A stretch of 15,908 nt of DNA from Smittium culicis (GCA_001970855.1 LSSN01003121.1:1-15908), one strand, 5' to 3'; shown: positions 1-9,480, counted from the stretch's first letter. Numbers and translations: made by a program. The notes: generated by a model not told the origin, from the sequence alone.

Positions 1-14
1 CCCCCCCCCCCCCC
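1..14. repeat. Poly-C homopolymer at the window edge
   Basis: The window opens with 14 consecutive C bases in DNA that is otherwise very poor in C. Other C runs occur at 5500-5505, 6915-6924 and 14152-14161, so C homopolymers recur in this genome. A run at the very first base suggests that an assembly stopped in, or was trimmed at, a homopolymer. The true length cannot be known from the window. Confidence 0.85.
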
Positions 15-799
15 GCATCTAGAAAAGTCTCGATTTTAGTAAATTTTTCCTTTTATTTTTCTTTATTCTTGACCAAACTGAAATTAACCTTTTCACGGGC
101 GGCAGACTTTTTTTTATCTACAAAATGTAGCCAACTATGTTCAATAAACATACTTAAATTCCGAGAATCAATCAATTGTTGGTAAATTATAATATATCAA
201 AAAATAAAATTTTTAATTATAAATTATAAACGAATCAATAAATTCGTATTTTTGAAGATTTTGGACGGGAAAGGGTTAAGCGAAGCAAAAAAAAATTACC
301 GCGAATTTTTTGTGACGATTTTGTCCGCTTTCTTAAAATTACTGATTGAGAAACAAAATATATCTTTTCAATTTTGAAATATTTTTTTTAGCTATTAGAT
401 CCAGCCAAAAAAAGATTTTTAAATTATTTATATTTTAGAAATCTATATTATAATTTTCAATTATATATACCAACTACAAAGCACAAATTTATAAAAAAAA
501 AAAGTAATAATAACAATGTATATGCGGGATTTTAATTAACTGGTAGATTTGGTTATTTAAATTCGCTCAAAAAATCGTCAAGTTATATAGCTACATTATA
601 ATAAAATAAGCGTAAAAAAAAAATCTGTCGTGTTTGGTCGAGTAAACAAAAATTATAGTAGCAGTATTGGTAAGCAGTTAATAAAGAAAAATCAAGAAAA
701 TTAAACATGCGTATATTTGTGTGTAAAGAGTTATTATTATTGAAAAAAAAATTTTTTTTTGTTGTTTTTTTTTTTTAAATAAAGGAAATGATGGTAGGG
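15..799. other. Intergenic region downstream of MPP10
   Basis: This is AT-rich, non-coding sequence beyond the MPP10 stop codon. I found no open frame with protein-like content on either strand. Two slightly GC-richer patches stand out, near 92-112 (around CACGGGCGGCAGAC) and 262-332 (around GGACGGGAAAGGG and TGTCCGCTTTC), but I cannot assign either. Long A and T runs near 740-780 lie just past the MPP10 stop and would be in its 3' untranslated region. I saw no convincing AATAAA on the minus strand there. Confidence 0.6.
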
Positions 800-3211
800 T
801 TATTTTGATTTTGGATCAGTAGGTTTTTGTGGTTTTCCGGAATTGGATTTTTTGAATGCCTTTTTTTTCATTGCTCTCCATCGTCTACGGTCAGCCTCTG
901 TAGCTTCACTAGCGCCTTTGATTTCACCGGTTCCTAAACCAAATGACACTATGTCAGTTTGATTAGCGAATGAACTTTCTTCTTCATCCTCTTCATTGTC
1001 ATCGCCGGTATGTGTTGTCTGGCTATCAATAAGCGATTTCTTGCCGGTTTTAGATACTTTAGAACTCTTGCCGCTGATATTGGAGTAAATTTCCTCTGGG
1101 GCTAGCTGACTAACACTACTAACTTTAACGGGTAAGGCCTCTTCCATTTCTATAGCTGGAGCATCAACTCTGATCTCAGCATTGGCTGTTTTAACTTTTG
1201 GTGTGTAGTAGAAGTTTGTTAATGAATCTAGAGTATAAGTCAAGCTCTTCATCATCGAGCTAATCTCTTTATGAAGCTCGAGTTCAGTGTCGGTATAAAT
1301 TGATTTCTTTCCTCCTGGTAAATGAGAGCTACTGTTTTCGCGTTGCTCCAAATACTCTTGTTCATAAACCTCAGCAAGCGATTTTTTAGGAGCTGCGTCA
1401 TCAAGATCAGCACGGCTTGATCTAAAGTAGTCTTGGTCAAGATCTTGCTTCTTTCTTACAACATCATTGTACTCGGACGCAAGAATTCGTCTTTTGATCA
1501 ACTCTTCTAATGACTCTGTTACTTGTTGCGTAATTATAGGAACAGGCTAAAACCGAGAAAACAAAAAAAAGTCATTATTTTTAAGAAAATAGAATGGATA
1601 AAAAGGGAGTTTATAAATTTGTATTGATTTTGTACCTTTTGAACATAATCATAATCCAAATGTTCACCTAATAAACTGTCGATAGGTCTCAGTCTGCTAG
1701 TAACTTCACCGGTCATCACCCAGTCTTTCTTCGTAACAGCATCCTTTTCGAGTTGAGAAATTTGTGAATTTAGCTTCTGCTGATAAATCTCGAAAGTTGA
1801 TTTGTTTGTGGAATCGTTCAAGTCATCCTCGGACTCTTGAATATCAAGGTCGTTATCTTCTTCATTTAAACCATATTCACCCCCTTCGTCAGCCTCATTA
1901 TCGCTCTCGTCATCGGATTCATCAATTGGTGTGGCATTTTTCTCGCTGTTTTTATATGTCTTTGGATCAAATTTTGAACGTTTTGCATGAGACTCTCTTG
2001 ATTCCTTAGCAATTGCTCTTTTTGAAGTAGTGACAGGTTTGAAAAAGTCATCGTATTTAATCTTAGATGGATCCATATCGCTTTCATCACCGTCTTCTTC
2101 ATCCAATTCGTCCATATCTTTAAAAAGGTAAGTTGTAAAATGAATTTAATTTTATGAAATCCAAAGGTAAAGGTAAAAGTTTAAGTATTATTGCTAAAAT
2201 GTTCGAAAATTAGCCATTATATCGATAAACAAAAAAATAATTAGGTTAAATAAATGGAATAAAAAATTACAAAGAGATCATAATTACCTTCAAAATAATT
2301 GAGATCATCGTCCTCGTCCTCACTGCTTGATTCATCAGAATTAAGCTTATCGTTTTTAGATTCAAAAGGATCGCCTTCACCAGCAAGAATCATTCTATCT
2401 CGCATTTCACTTTGCTCGGCCTCTTCTACAAATTTATGCATTTGATCTAAACTGAAAAAATCATCATCAACTACAGACTTTTTATTGGATTTTTTCTTTT
2501 CTTTTTCTAGTTCACCATGTTGATCCAAGTCTTCTAAATCTGATAAATCGTTATCGGATAAAGTTTTAGAGTCAGATACAGAATTATCTAAATCGCTATC
2601 ATTTTCCATATCACTATCTTGTTCTGAATCAGGGAGATCTAATTCGTTATCCTGATCTATCTCGCTTTCGGAATTCAGATCAGAGTCTTCTTCTAGATTT
2701 TGGTGAGTATTTTCGGAATCTATAAAATTTTCATTATCTGATAGTGTTAAAGCTTCAGTTTCGGATTCTGAGCCTTCTGGATAATCATCGCTATATAAAG
2801 AATCTTCACCAGAGTCCGAGTCTTGGCTAAAAGAGTCGGATAAAATAGAGTTGTAATTTTCGGGTATATCATCCAAAAGTTTCTTAGCATGGGATAAAAC
2901 AGATTTATTTCTTAGCTGTATCAATTCCCATATTTGCTCTGCTTGGGTAAATCCATCATTTTCCCCTAGCAACTCTTTTAACGTTCCATAGCATACATTT
3001 TTATTTCCTAAGATTGATTAATTAAGATTAAATAAATTTACAGTTTATTAAAAGTATATCAAATTAAGAAAATAGGGGTGAAGAAATGTAGAAAAAGAAT
3101 ACCTAAATCAAAAGCAGCCTTGGATAAATTAAAGCACTTCTCCTTTATTTTTTTGTCAGGTGAAAAATAATCTTCTGGTTGAAGTGGGAAATTGAGCATA
3201 AAATTTTCCAT
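800..3211 (-). CDS. MPP10: U3 small nucleolar ribonucleoprotein MPP10, complete four-exon gene
   Basis: The CDS is complement(join(800..1546,1636..2117,2288..3007,3103..3211)), 2058 nt, 685 residues, near the length of human MPP10. Introns of 89, 170 and 95 bp are GT-AG, and phases match at every junction (0, 1, 1 counted from the 3' end). Family knowledge: Mpp10 binds Imp3 and Imp4 and works with U3 snoRNA in the small-subunit processome, which drives early 18S rRNA processing in the nucleolus. Visible signs are EQIWELIQLRN near 60-70, long Asp/Glu/Ser acidic tracts at about 93-198, 260-272 and 342-378, SVVDDDFFSLDQM near 214-226, KIKYDDFF near 295-302, and a predicted helical stretch near 383-415 running into GEVTSRLRPIDSLLGEHLDYD. 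The conserved core PVPIITQQVTESLEELIKRRI starts at 438. VRVDAPAIEMEEALP-like sequence and a Lys/Arg-rich tail follow. The ATG at 3211 is chosen because the short first exon (MENFMLNFPLQPEDYF) joins in phase with exon 2. The gene looks intact. Confidence 0.93.
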
Positions 3212-3504
3212 ATCAATTTTTTTTATGTTAAGGGTATAATCGAGTATATAAAGGTAATAACCGAATAATTATATAGAATTAAAATTGCTTTATTGAGGTT
3301 ATATATTGTAAATGGGTGGGGGTGGCGGTGGTCTATCCAAGGTGAGATAAAAAAAATGACTGAAAGGGTGTATAGATAAATCTGTATTTAGAAATAGCAA
3401 ACTATAAATTTTTTTTTCTATCTATAATCCAAGTTGCAAAATTAGTGTTATTTTATTTTATATTTTTTTACCAACCTCTTTTAGGGCAAATTTATTGGAA
3501 ATCA
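3212..3504. other. MPP10 upstream flank with a small GC-rich open stretch
   Basis: This is the 5' flank of MPP10, which is read leftward from 3211. At 3312-3341 an ATG opens a ten-codon stretch encoding Met, six Gly, then Leu-Ser-Lys, followed directly by a donor-like gtgaga. A possible acceptor ends at 3484, but the frame closes seven codons later, giving only 17 residues. Read on the minus strand, the same bases give a proline run after a possible acceptor. It may be the first exon of a small divergent gene, a simple GGN repeat, or chance. The rest is AT-rich with no other signal. Confidence 0.3.
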
Positions 3505-3840
3505 TTAGATTCCAACTTTCAAAAAAAAATATATTTGCGAATAAAAATGTCTTAAAAAATTTTTTATACTTTCTGTTATGATTTCACTGGTTAGATCGAA
3601 ATTATACACTAAATTTTCATTCACAAGATATTTAGCTTTAATGATTGGCCTGCTCTGATTAATCTTTGCCCTTTCCAGGGGCACGCTCTTTTGATCTATA
3701 CAAAAACACAATTGGATATATCAGTTTATTAATAACAATCATAGGCTATATTTTACCCAGTAGCCAATAATTATCATAAGATACATAAACGAAAGATCTA
3801 ATTATCAATTGTTTGGATACTTTTGGTATTTCAAAAAAAG
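3505..3840 (-). pseudogene. Exon-like relic of an unrecognised protein
   Basis: The minus strand from 3711 to 3505 has a stop-free frame whose interior reads as ordinary protein (for example LERAKINQSRPIIKAKYLV) and is clearly GC-richer than its surroundings. Just upstream, in another frame, 3838 to 3760 reads PKVSKQLIIRSFVYVSYDNY before a donor-like gtaaaa. A 64-bp GT-AG intron (about 3693-3756) would join the two segments in phase (G plus AT makes Asp). That makes either the last two exons of a small gene or two pieces of a frameshifted relic possible. I found no convincing upstream exon or start, so I treat it as broken. I do not recognise the family. Confidence 0.35.
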
Positions 3841-4640
3841 TTAACCGCCGTTGAAAGGAATAAATATAAGAAATAATAATCAAAAGGTCAATATCTGAAT
3901 TCTATGGTTCTCAACATACGTAGATAAAAACTTTCAGTAGAAAAAAATAATTGCTAGTAGATATAGTATCTTATAATAGATAATCCAATTTTGAAGCAAC
4001 TTTAGTGATGAAGATAATAATTTTTATCTTTTTCAGCTTTCAAGAAAAAGCTACATTATGAAAAGAGAACTATAAAATCAATGCAATAGAAAATTTATCG
4101 GCTAATTTAGCTCTTTCAGAGGCGGTTGGCATTTTTTGAGTCACAAAGCTATCCAACCAAATTACATTCTGATAAATTAGTAAAAGATAATAATAAACTA
4201 TTAGCTGATAAAATATGCATATCCAATAAAAAATTAATAATATATAACTTTTTCGATTATGATTTTTGATCAAGTTAAAGAGGTTAAACCCCAGAAAAGG
4301 TTAGTGGATATCGCCGTTTACTAATTCTGTATATAAAATTTTATCCTGCATCTTACAAGTGATCCCAAACTTTTTATGATTATATGACATTAACGAATTA
4401 CTAAAATGTTAAATATAGATAGAAGGTAAGAGTTCGATTAAAATGAAACAAAACAGTTGTATTTAATTTTGTTCAACTCTTCTGGTTCTATAAAATCTCG
4501 TTTGCATATTATTAGAAACTAGATTTTGTTGAAAATATAGGGATTATAAGTTAAAAAAATTTTTATCGGGTCTATGACCACTGTTTTTCATATTTCAAAT
4601 TAATTATGCGAGTTATATGTATTATTTGGCAAGAAAAATT
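3841..4640. other. AT-rich interval with short coding-like islands
   Basis: No complete gene is visible. On the minus strand, 4131-4072 reads MPTASERAKLADKFSIA and then stops within three codons; the reading frame is open upstream, but only through low-complexity Ile/Tyr sequence. On the plus strand, 4259-4324 reads MIFDQVKEVKPQKRLVDIAVY and stops, with a donor-like gttagt inside it. Both patches are richer in G and C than the flanks. They could be fragments of old exons. I could not link them into a spliced product with matching phases. Confidence 0.3.
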
Positions 4641-4644
4641 TCAA

Positions 4645-5000
4645 TCATTCTCTGTTTATGATCCGTATTGTCGACAATTGTGATTTTCTTGCATTAATGA
4701 ACTTTTCATCGAATACTCTCAAGCTGTTAAATGCTTTTTTTTTTATGATTACGTTTTCAGTTCCTGTTTTTTATATTCACTTTTCAACTAGATATATTAT
4801 CAATTCCCAGTATTTTTTTTATTATTCAATAGTTTATGTATATATAAGTTGTGGAGTTATAGTGACATTTTCTAGAACTCATTCAAATATGCAGTATATT
4901 TGCAATGTATTAATTAGTTTATAAGGGATCTAGATTTCGAACTAGATTCTACTAGATTGTTATATATTGTAATTAAGAGTACGCAAAGTTTATTTACATT
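4645..5000 (-). pseudogene. Decayed coding relic, family unknown
   Basis: On the minus strand a 41-codon stop-free run (4770 to 4648) has protein-like composition, including KKKAFNSLRVFDEKFINARK, and ends at a TGA. Upstream in the same frame, up to about 4920, the translation continues with several stops. The plus strand has an 88-codon ATG-initiated open frame here (4658-4924) that is very hydrophobic and rich in Phe, Tyr and Ile. I read that as the antisense shadow of the relic, though a small membrane protein cannot be excluded. Three copies of CTAGATT occur at 4930, 4942 and 4952. Confidence 0.3.
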
Positions 5001-5019
5001 TATTTATTATTTTATACTC

Positions 5020-5047
5020 GTACTATTTTCCTAAAGGAAAATGGTAT
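5020..5047. repeat. Short inverted repeat forming a hairpin
   Basis: GTACTATTTTCC (5020-5031) and GGAAAATGGTAT (5036-5047) can pair over 12 positions, ten Watson-Crick and two G-T, around a TAAA loop. No gene end is close, so a transcription role cannot be assigned. It could be the tip of a miniature inverted-repeat element or chance in AT-rich DNA. Confidence 0.55.
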
Positions 5048-5496
5048 AAAGAGTGAAAGTATTTCCACTTTAGAAAAGGGCTCGTTTTTTACCCAACAAT
5101 AAATTACCTGTGCTGTTAAATAAAAGCGCTAAAATATTATTTAGTTTATAAAATTAAGCAAATTCTCTTTAGTCCAATTAAAAACCATAGAAGAAAAAAA
5201 GTATATATATGCCTTGTATTTTCATCTTGGAAAAAGCAGTACACATGTTTTTAATTTTTTACATTTCTTGGGTATCACTTGTATCAGATAATTATTGAGT
5301 ATCGATTGGGTTTAATAGAAGTTAATTTAAAATCTGTTTACACAGTCCACTAAATCTATTCTTTTAGTCTTTAATATTTTTCAAATTATTATCTTTTTTT
5401 TTCTCAGAGTTTATTAAACATAATTTAAAAGTATACTAAAAACTATCAAAAAATATTTAAAAAGTTAAAAAAATATTAAAAAAATAATTTTTCAAC

Positions 5497-5552
5497 CGAC
5501 CCCCCTCCGCCGCTCTAGCAGCTCCATACCCACCGGGAATTGGTTCAAGGTC
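5497..5552. other. Isolated GC-rich island
   Basis: About 55 bases of GC-rich sequence (C6 at 5500-5505, then TCCGCCGCTC, and CATACCCACCGGG further on) sit in very AT-rich DNA. The plus strand can be read as a Pro/Ala-rich peptide and the minus strand as a short Arg/Gly-rich one, but neither has a convincing start, stop or splice context. GGTTCAAGG near 5542 faintly recalls a tRNA T-loop, yet no cloverleaf can be drawn. It might be part of a non-coding RNA or an old exon. Confidence 0.3.
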
Positions 5553-5901
5553 AAATTATTATCTAAACCCTTTTTTTTCTTGACTCAAACTTTTCATATG
5601 AAACGTTTGATTTCTATAAATAGAGAAACTCTTTGTTTTATTTTTTTGGGTATTTAAATTGACTCACTTTTCTGATTGAAAAAACAGAATTTGAGTTTTA
5701 TCCATCTTTTCCTACTCCTTTTTTTTTTTTGCAAGCTCTTTATTTTATACTGTTTAAAAATCTTTTCTAACGAAAAAGTCTTATTATAAGCTTATTTGCC
5801 GGATATCTCTTCTTATCTTATAAACATATAATAATCTTAATAAAAAAATAACCTCGAATTATACATGATGACTTATATTTTTTATACGAAAATTATTATT
5901 T

Positions 5902-6123
5902 TTATTCAGTTAAATTAGCCCACTTTATTTGATTTACAATTATTTTAGTTATTACATCAACGGCAAACAACAAGCAAAATAATTTCTTGTACAGCTTGTA
6001 TGATTTTATTTTATCTCCTATATATTGAATCCATAAATGAAATATAATTTTTTTGTTTATTTTGAACTTATTTATATTTCTATATTCAAAGCCAAACGAA
6101 TTTTCTGGGAATCGAAAATATTT
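5902..6123 (-). pseudogene. 73-codon stop-free relic, no start codon
   Basis: The minus strand from 6123 to 5905 is open for 73 codons between an upstream TGA and a terminal TAA at 5904-5902, with no ATG. The translation looks like real protein: FRFPENSFGFEYRNINKF near the start, then FHLWIQYIGDKIKSYKLYKK, then a hydrophobic patch around FCLLFAVDVITKIIV. It is in the same frame as the main relic at 6661-8100. I read it as a piece of the same decayed element. I do not recognise the family. Confidence 0.35.
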
Positions 6124-6242
6124 TCAATTTATTTCTGTTGAAATTTAGTGTCATTAATTGTTACAATGACTCGTCTAAAATTATGATCACCCTCGGTTTT
6201 GTTTAAAAATTACCCTGGAAAAAGCAATAAATTGTTTAATTA

Positions 6243-8100
6243 TTAACTAATGTTATTAATATTATTATATTTACCTTTAAATACAAAAAAATTCCCTTTT
6301 AAAGTAAACCTTATCGAAAAAACATCAATTTCAAACATATTTTTTTGGTCACATTTTGCAAATAAACTTTTAATATGTTTTTTATAAGAATCTTGTATAC
6401 TTTTTTCATGATAATATATAGTTTTTGTGTATTCTAATTTCATTAATTTCAGTTTCTTCATCTTATACGTTTTCCAAAAATTTTGACCCAGTTTGGAACT
6501 ATATTTTTAAATCCCTATTGCATACTGTATATTTTATTGATTTCAAGAATTTTAATAGCTATATACTGACCTGAGAGTATTTTAAACGTATCTATTTTCT
6601 CATTTTTAATCGATTCTACTATTTGCTTCTTATAATTTCTTTGAATAAAATAACATTTATAATCATTATATTTAATTTACCTAATTCAATTTTATCACAT
6701 AGTTCTTATTGTTTATATTTGAAGATTAAATTTTCCAGAATTATTTTACACCTACTTTTCTTAAATAATTTTTTGGTTTTTTTTGCTACCTTTTTATGGT
6801 AGATATTTAAGTTTTGATTGTTAATTTTTTTATTGATATAAGATTTAAAATTACCTAAGTTCCAATTTATTGCTTCATTAGCTAGGTCATACCAAAAAAT
6901 TTTCTTGATTTCCTCCCCCCCCCCTCCCCAAAAAATCCGTTTAATAAGTATGCTTTTTTATTTTTGAAACTCAATTTCAATTAATCCCTCCTTGCCAAAT
7001 ATTTTTATTTTGTTAATGCCTTGCATGTAACTATGATCTTTATACTTAGCCAAATTAGAATCACATTTTTCTTTAACACTTTCAATAGACTATTTTTCGG
7101 GTGGGATAAAATCAGACATATACTATAGTATTGAAAGATGCGGGAAATTTTTTATCAGTAATTTTCTAAATAACCAAAATTTTCTATATCCCCAGTTGAA
7201 TATCATGCTTTTTATTTAATTGAGGGCTACCTCTTTATCCGTTTCGTTTTCAATACATAGAAAATGAAAATTAAACCTCAGATATTAATACTGAATTTCT
7301 TGAGTGTTAATTTTATAAAGAAATTTTATTGGTTCAGTAGCATTTCTTTAATTTAATATTTCTGAATTATTTAAACATTCATTTTTTCCTTGTGCTTTTC
7401 AATTTAGGTCTAGGATTTTTTTGTGTAAATAGTGTCTCAACTGTACTTTATAAAGATTAAATGAATCATATGAATATTTAATCGCTTTTATTTCCCATAT
7501 ATCATCGTATGCTTGTAAACCTTTAAAATTACTTTCATGAATTATCACCATTGGCTTTATTAAAAAAGAGCACAGTAGTAGAAAACGAGTGTCACATTGC
7601 TATTTCTCCATTTAATCTTTCACATAATCAGAAAATCTATTTATTAATTTTTTGTTGAATTTTTTTTCAATAATTACTTTTAATAGCAAAAAATAACATT
7701 CTCATTCTATTTCTCTTTTATTTCTCTTTTCTAGCTGTACTGTGAATCCTTTTATTTCTTCCCCTTGAAAATCGTATTCCAGCTTGTAAAAAAAAATCTT
7801 ATTTTTTATATTATGGAATATAGGTCTACCTTTTATATAACCTATTTAACATTCTAAAAATGTATTTTCATATATAATTGCATTAAGTTTAATAACTTTT
7901 TATAATATTCTTATCACACCAAATTAAACTGAAATTTCTCTAATTTAATATGTTCTTAAAGTTTTTTACTTGTTTCGATATTAAGAATTTTCTAATATAA
8001 ACATTTTTTATATGATTTTTTTTAATGAATTTTTTAAAATCATTTTCTGATATTCCATACTTGTGTTGTAAGGTAAATCTAAGACTATGTGAAAAACAAT
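6243..8100 (-). pseudogene. Long decayed reading frame of an unrecognised gene
   Basis: From 8100 to 6661 one minus-strand frame (codons starting at multiples of 3) reads through 480 codons with 18 stops. From 7560 to 6661 it has only 8 stops in 300 codons, about a quarter of what this composition should give. The longest clean run is 83 codons (6957-6709). In the lines I checked (7501-7560, 6841-6900) the other two frames have three to five stops per 20 codons while this one has none. The product is protein-like, with Trp, Gly, Pro and His in plausible spacing, for example ESNFKGLQAYDDIWEIKAIK and FWYDLANEAINWNLGNFKSY. Near 6660 the signal moves to another frame (KKQIVESIKNEKIDTFKILS) and near 6480 to a third, which stays open to 6243 (EYTKTIYYHEKSIQDSYKKH). 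Stops include TAA, TAG and TGA. I could not name the family. Confidence 0.5.
6915..6929. repeat. Poly-C tract inside the minus-strand relic
   Basis: Ten C bases, a T and four more C bases form the most C-rich spot of the central region. Read on the minus strand they give a run of Gly within an otherwise plausible relic translation. The tract may be an expansion that arose after the gene died, or an assembly artefact of a homopolymer. Confidence 0.7.
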
Positions 8101-8819
8101 ACAATTTATGATCATATCAACTTATATAAAGTATTAAAAAATGGAAAATAAAATCAGTCTAAAATAAAATTTTTAACTTCTCAAACTAAAAAGGAAAATG
8201 AATAGAGATAAAAGTGATTTTAGACGGAAGATCTGCAGATTATTATAATTTTTTTAAATAACAAGAAAATTAGAGTCTTTTCAAGCAATTTAAATATCAA
8301 GAGATCAAGTTATAAAGAAAACTATACTGCGGAACTTATATTTTTAGAAAAGAATAAAAAAATTCTAGAAAAAAATGATAAAAAAGCTGAGCATCGGGAA
8401 TATTTACTTCGCTATCAAATTTTAGTTAATATTTTATTTTAAATTAATTAATACTTCATTTTATATAAAAAAAATTCAACTTAAGAAAAAAAAGTGTATT
8501 TATTATATAAGAAACTTAAAATTTGTAAATTATTAAAGCCAAAATTTTGATTTGAACATAAAAAAGTACTCACATTATAACCTATACATCAAAAATTCTT
8601 GGAACCAAGCTTAAAATTAAAATTCAATTAAGAAATTTTATTATTGGTTCTGTCAATTTTCATAAATATTAACTTAAAAAATAAAATCTCACACCAAAAG
8701 CTTCAGTATATATATTTCCTAGATACTAATTTAAATCCTTAACTGAAAATAAAGTTAGTTGTACGTATAATACTATCACATTTTCATTTGCATTTCTGAT
8801 AAATTTTGAATAAAAATAA
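8101..8819 (+). pseudogene. Plus-strand decayed coding relic
   Basis: At about 8100 the strand bias flips and the plus strand becomes the A-rich one. The clearest piece is a 72-codon stop-free run at 8224-8439, closed by TAA at 8440, including IKRSSYKENYTAELIFLEKN and then DKKAEHREYLLRYQILVNIL. No ATG opens it. Between 8490 and 8750 a further frame reads KVYLLYKKLKICKLLKPKF and HQKFLEPSLKLKFN with a few stops. It is oriented opposite to both neighbours, so it may be a separate or inverted insertion. Family unknown. Confidence 0.4.
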
Positions 8820-9480
8820 CGTATTACTTTCTCAATACCTTCTCCACTTCTTTATTATCGTTTTTTAGTTTTATTATTTTCAAATTATCATTCTTTTTTT
8901 TATTCTTCAAATATCTGGAGGATCATTCGCTATATCCATAAAATGTACCCCACGATCTAACCATCAATACATCCTTTTTTTTTATGTAGATTCATAATTT
9001 CGCATTCATTTCCATATTTACTGAAAATTGATGTATGTCGATTCTTGGCATGATTCGTTTAAAGATTCTTATTCAAAGGTTTTATTGAAGTTTTTTTTAG
9101 TATTCTATAATAAATACTTTTATCTCATACTTGAAACTACACCTTATGTTTCGAATAATTTATTATTTCCAAATTTATTTGTAAAAATTTTCTCAATTTC
9201 ATGAGGATTAATTTTAGTTTTAATTTTGAGCTGTTATTGTTTTCATACTCATCACATATATTTTTTTAAATACAATAATTTATTTCATTATTAAATCCAA
9301 TATTTAATTGCATTAATTTATGATCTAAAAATATACCTGTAAGAGTTTTTAGTTTGCCGAAAATAAGAATAGATTTTTTTATGTCGAGTATTTGATCTAC
9401 TCTGGTCTTAATTTCTTTTGAATTTTGTAACGTGAAGAAATTTTTTTATTCCCCATTCTTTATTAGTGCGTTTTACTAAT
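8820..9480 (-). pseudogene. Frameshifted minus-strand coding relic
   Basis: Three minus-strand segments in different frames follow one another. The first, near 9479-9415, reads LVKRTNKEWGIKKFLHVTKF. The second is open for 59 codons (9445-9269; KLKTLTGIFLDHKLMQLNIG) and, after one TAA, for 42 more (9265-9140). The third, near 9060-8830, reads PRIDIHQFSVNMEMNAKL and MVRSWGTFYGYSE with stops. The frame changes show true decay, not splicing, because I see no donor or acceptor at the shifts. The family is not recognised. Confidence 0.4.

Larger units (their letters stand above)
5001..5901. other. AT-rich interval with a hairpin and a GC island
   Basis: I see no coding frame that can be supported. 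Two local structures stand out and are listed separately: an inverted repeat at 5020-5047 and a GC-rich island at 5497-5552. The rest is AT-rich with A and T homopolymers, and from about 5550 rightward the plus strand becomes T-rich, matching the minus-strand relics that follow. Confidence 0.5.

Noticed and set aside
1..14. Telomere or chromosome end
   Set aside because: A pure C run is not a telomeric repeat unit, and the bases that follow show no repeat array.
1764..2009. Open frame on the plus strand inside MPP10 exon 3, and other out-of-frame ORFs inside MPP10
   Set aside because: They overlap well-supported exons in other frames and have no independent support.
4658..4924. 88-codon hydrophobic plus-strand open frame as a membrane protein gene
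   Set aside because: The composition is what antisense of an A-rich coding relic gives, and the minus strand reads more like normal protein. No splice or homology support was seen. It is kept only as a remark in the relic entry.
5535..5560. tRNA T-arm (GGTTCAAGG)
   Set aside because: Only a four-pair stem can be drawn, and no matching acceptor, anticodon or D arm was found upstream.
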